Shown piece by piece: positions 63,756 through 64,000 of a DNA stretch of 64,000 bases (position 1 is its first letter; each line of letters begins with the position of its first letter). A program made the position numbers and the translations under genes. The stretch is from Photobacterium frigidiphilum (GTDB lineage: Bacteria > Pseudomonadota > Gammaproteobacteria > Enterobacterales > Vibrionaceae): assembly GCF_003025615.1 (NCBI RefSeq), contig NZ_PYMJ01000031.1, forward strand, positions 16,195-80,194. Reading direction: 5' to 3'. The notes under the pieces were generated by a model that was given only the letters and a program-made list of their open reading frames with translations, ran no database searches and had not been told where the DNA came from.

Positions 63756-63874
63756 TCAACTATATAGCTCCTTATTCGTATTGTTTAATTATACGAATGA
63801 TTAGGGATTGTCCATTACAGAGACAAAGCTCAAACAAATAATCGTCTTAAAATGCTATCTTGCTCAACTCTATC

Positions 63875-64000
63875 GTAAGCGTCTGGCCAAACACACCTTC
63901 ATCTAATTTCTGATTTCAGTTATGTTATTTCCAAGTCACATAAAAGGAAATAACAATGAAAAGAACGCGCAACGAAACACAATGGCAGACTCTAATACAA
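63875..64000 (+). mobile_element. Left end of an IS66-family element (continues past the window)
   Basis: GTAAGCGTCTGGCCAAACAC at 63875 looks like the IS66-family terminal inverted repeat, which begins GTAAGCG. A TnpA-like start follows 80 bp later. The right end is outside the window. Confidence 0.75.
63956..64000 (+). CDS. IS66 accessory protein TnpA, N-terminal 15 residues only
   Basis: ATG with AAGGA eight bases upstream, reading MKRTRNETQWQTLIQ to the window edge. The R-T-...-QW..LI pattern matches the N-terminus of IS66 OrfA/TnpA proteins. Too short for a firm call on its own; the terminal repeat supports it. Confidence 0.65.
   Translation, partial: MKRTRNETQWQTLIQ

Overview
The window looks like a chromosomal segment of a deep-sea Photobacterium, most like P. 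profundum. The evidence is a pfa omega-3 polyunsaturated fatty acid (PUFA) synthase locus with five tandem ACPs, next to a hot-dog thioesterase of the type called Orf6 and a complete oleABCD hydrocarbon operon. Vibrionaceae-style purC, torECA, DUF445 and class GN sortase genes agree. The species assignment rests on recalled protein features, not on a search.

Layout. 1-14.3 kb (minus): pfaC (cut by the window edge), pfaB and pfaA, joined by overlapping stop/start codons. 15.3-21 kb: thioesterase orf6 (minus), then oleA-oleB-oleC-oleD (plus). Pfa makes PUFA acyl chains, the thioesterase may release acyl chains from carriers, and Ole condenses two activated acyl chains head to head into a very long polyunsaturated hydrocarbon. 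21-27.3 kb (minus): a chemoreceptor and the torE-torC-torA TMAO respiration genes. 27.8-36.6 kb: purC with a PurR operator, an SF1 helicase, a LysR regulator, an exported amidohydrolase and a di-haem peroxidase-like protein.

37-47 kb is the most unusual part. It holds a class GN sortase with its VIT/VWA target protein and a 26-bp duplicated piece of the sortase gene, then a SigZ-like ECF sigma factor. Next comes a plus-strand cluster in which a broken gshA (8-bp tandem duplication plus large deletion) is followed by an MdlAB-like heterodimeric ABC exporter and a eukaryotic-type glutathione synthetase. The cluster looks like a dedicated route to make and export a gamma-glutamyl thiol, now damaged at its first step.

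47-51 kb: small accessory genes (DCC protein, ABM-like protein, a frameshifted DUF2798 pseudogene), a LysR gene with a 22-bp perfect palindrome at its 5' end, and a YdjM-like membrane protein under a probable LexA box. 51-59.6 kb: a polar amino-acid ABC importer, DUF445, a dicarboxylate/amino-acid symporter, glutathione-dependent formaldehyde dehydrogenase, and a YjeH-like permease with a divergent Lrp/AsnC regulator. 59.6-64 kb: a stand-alone DnaK, a small heat-shock protein, a MITE-like hairpin, a DUF3080 lipoprotein and the left end of an IS66-family element that runs off the window. I found no rRNA, tRNA or CRISPR array.
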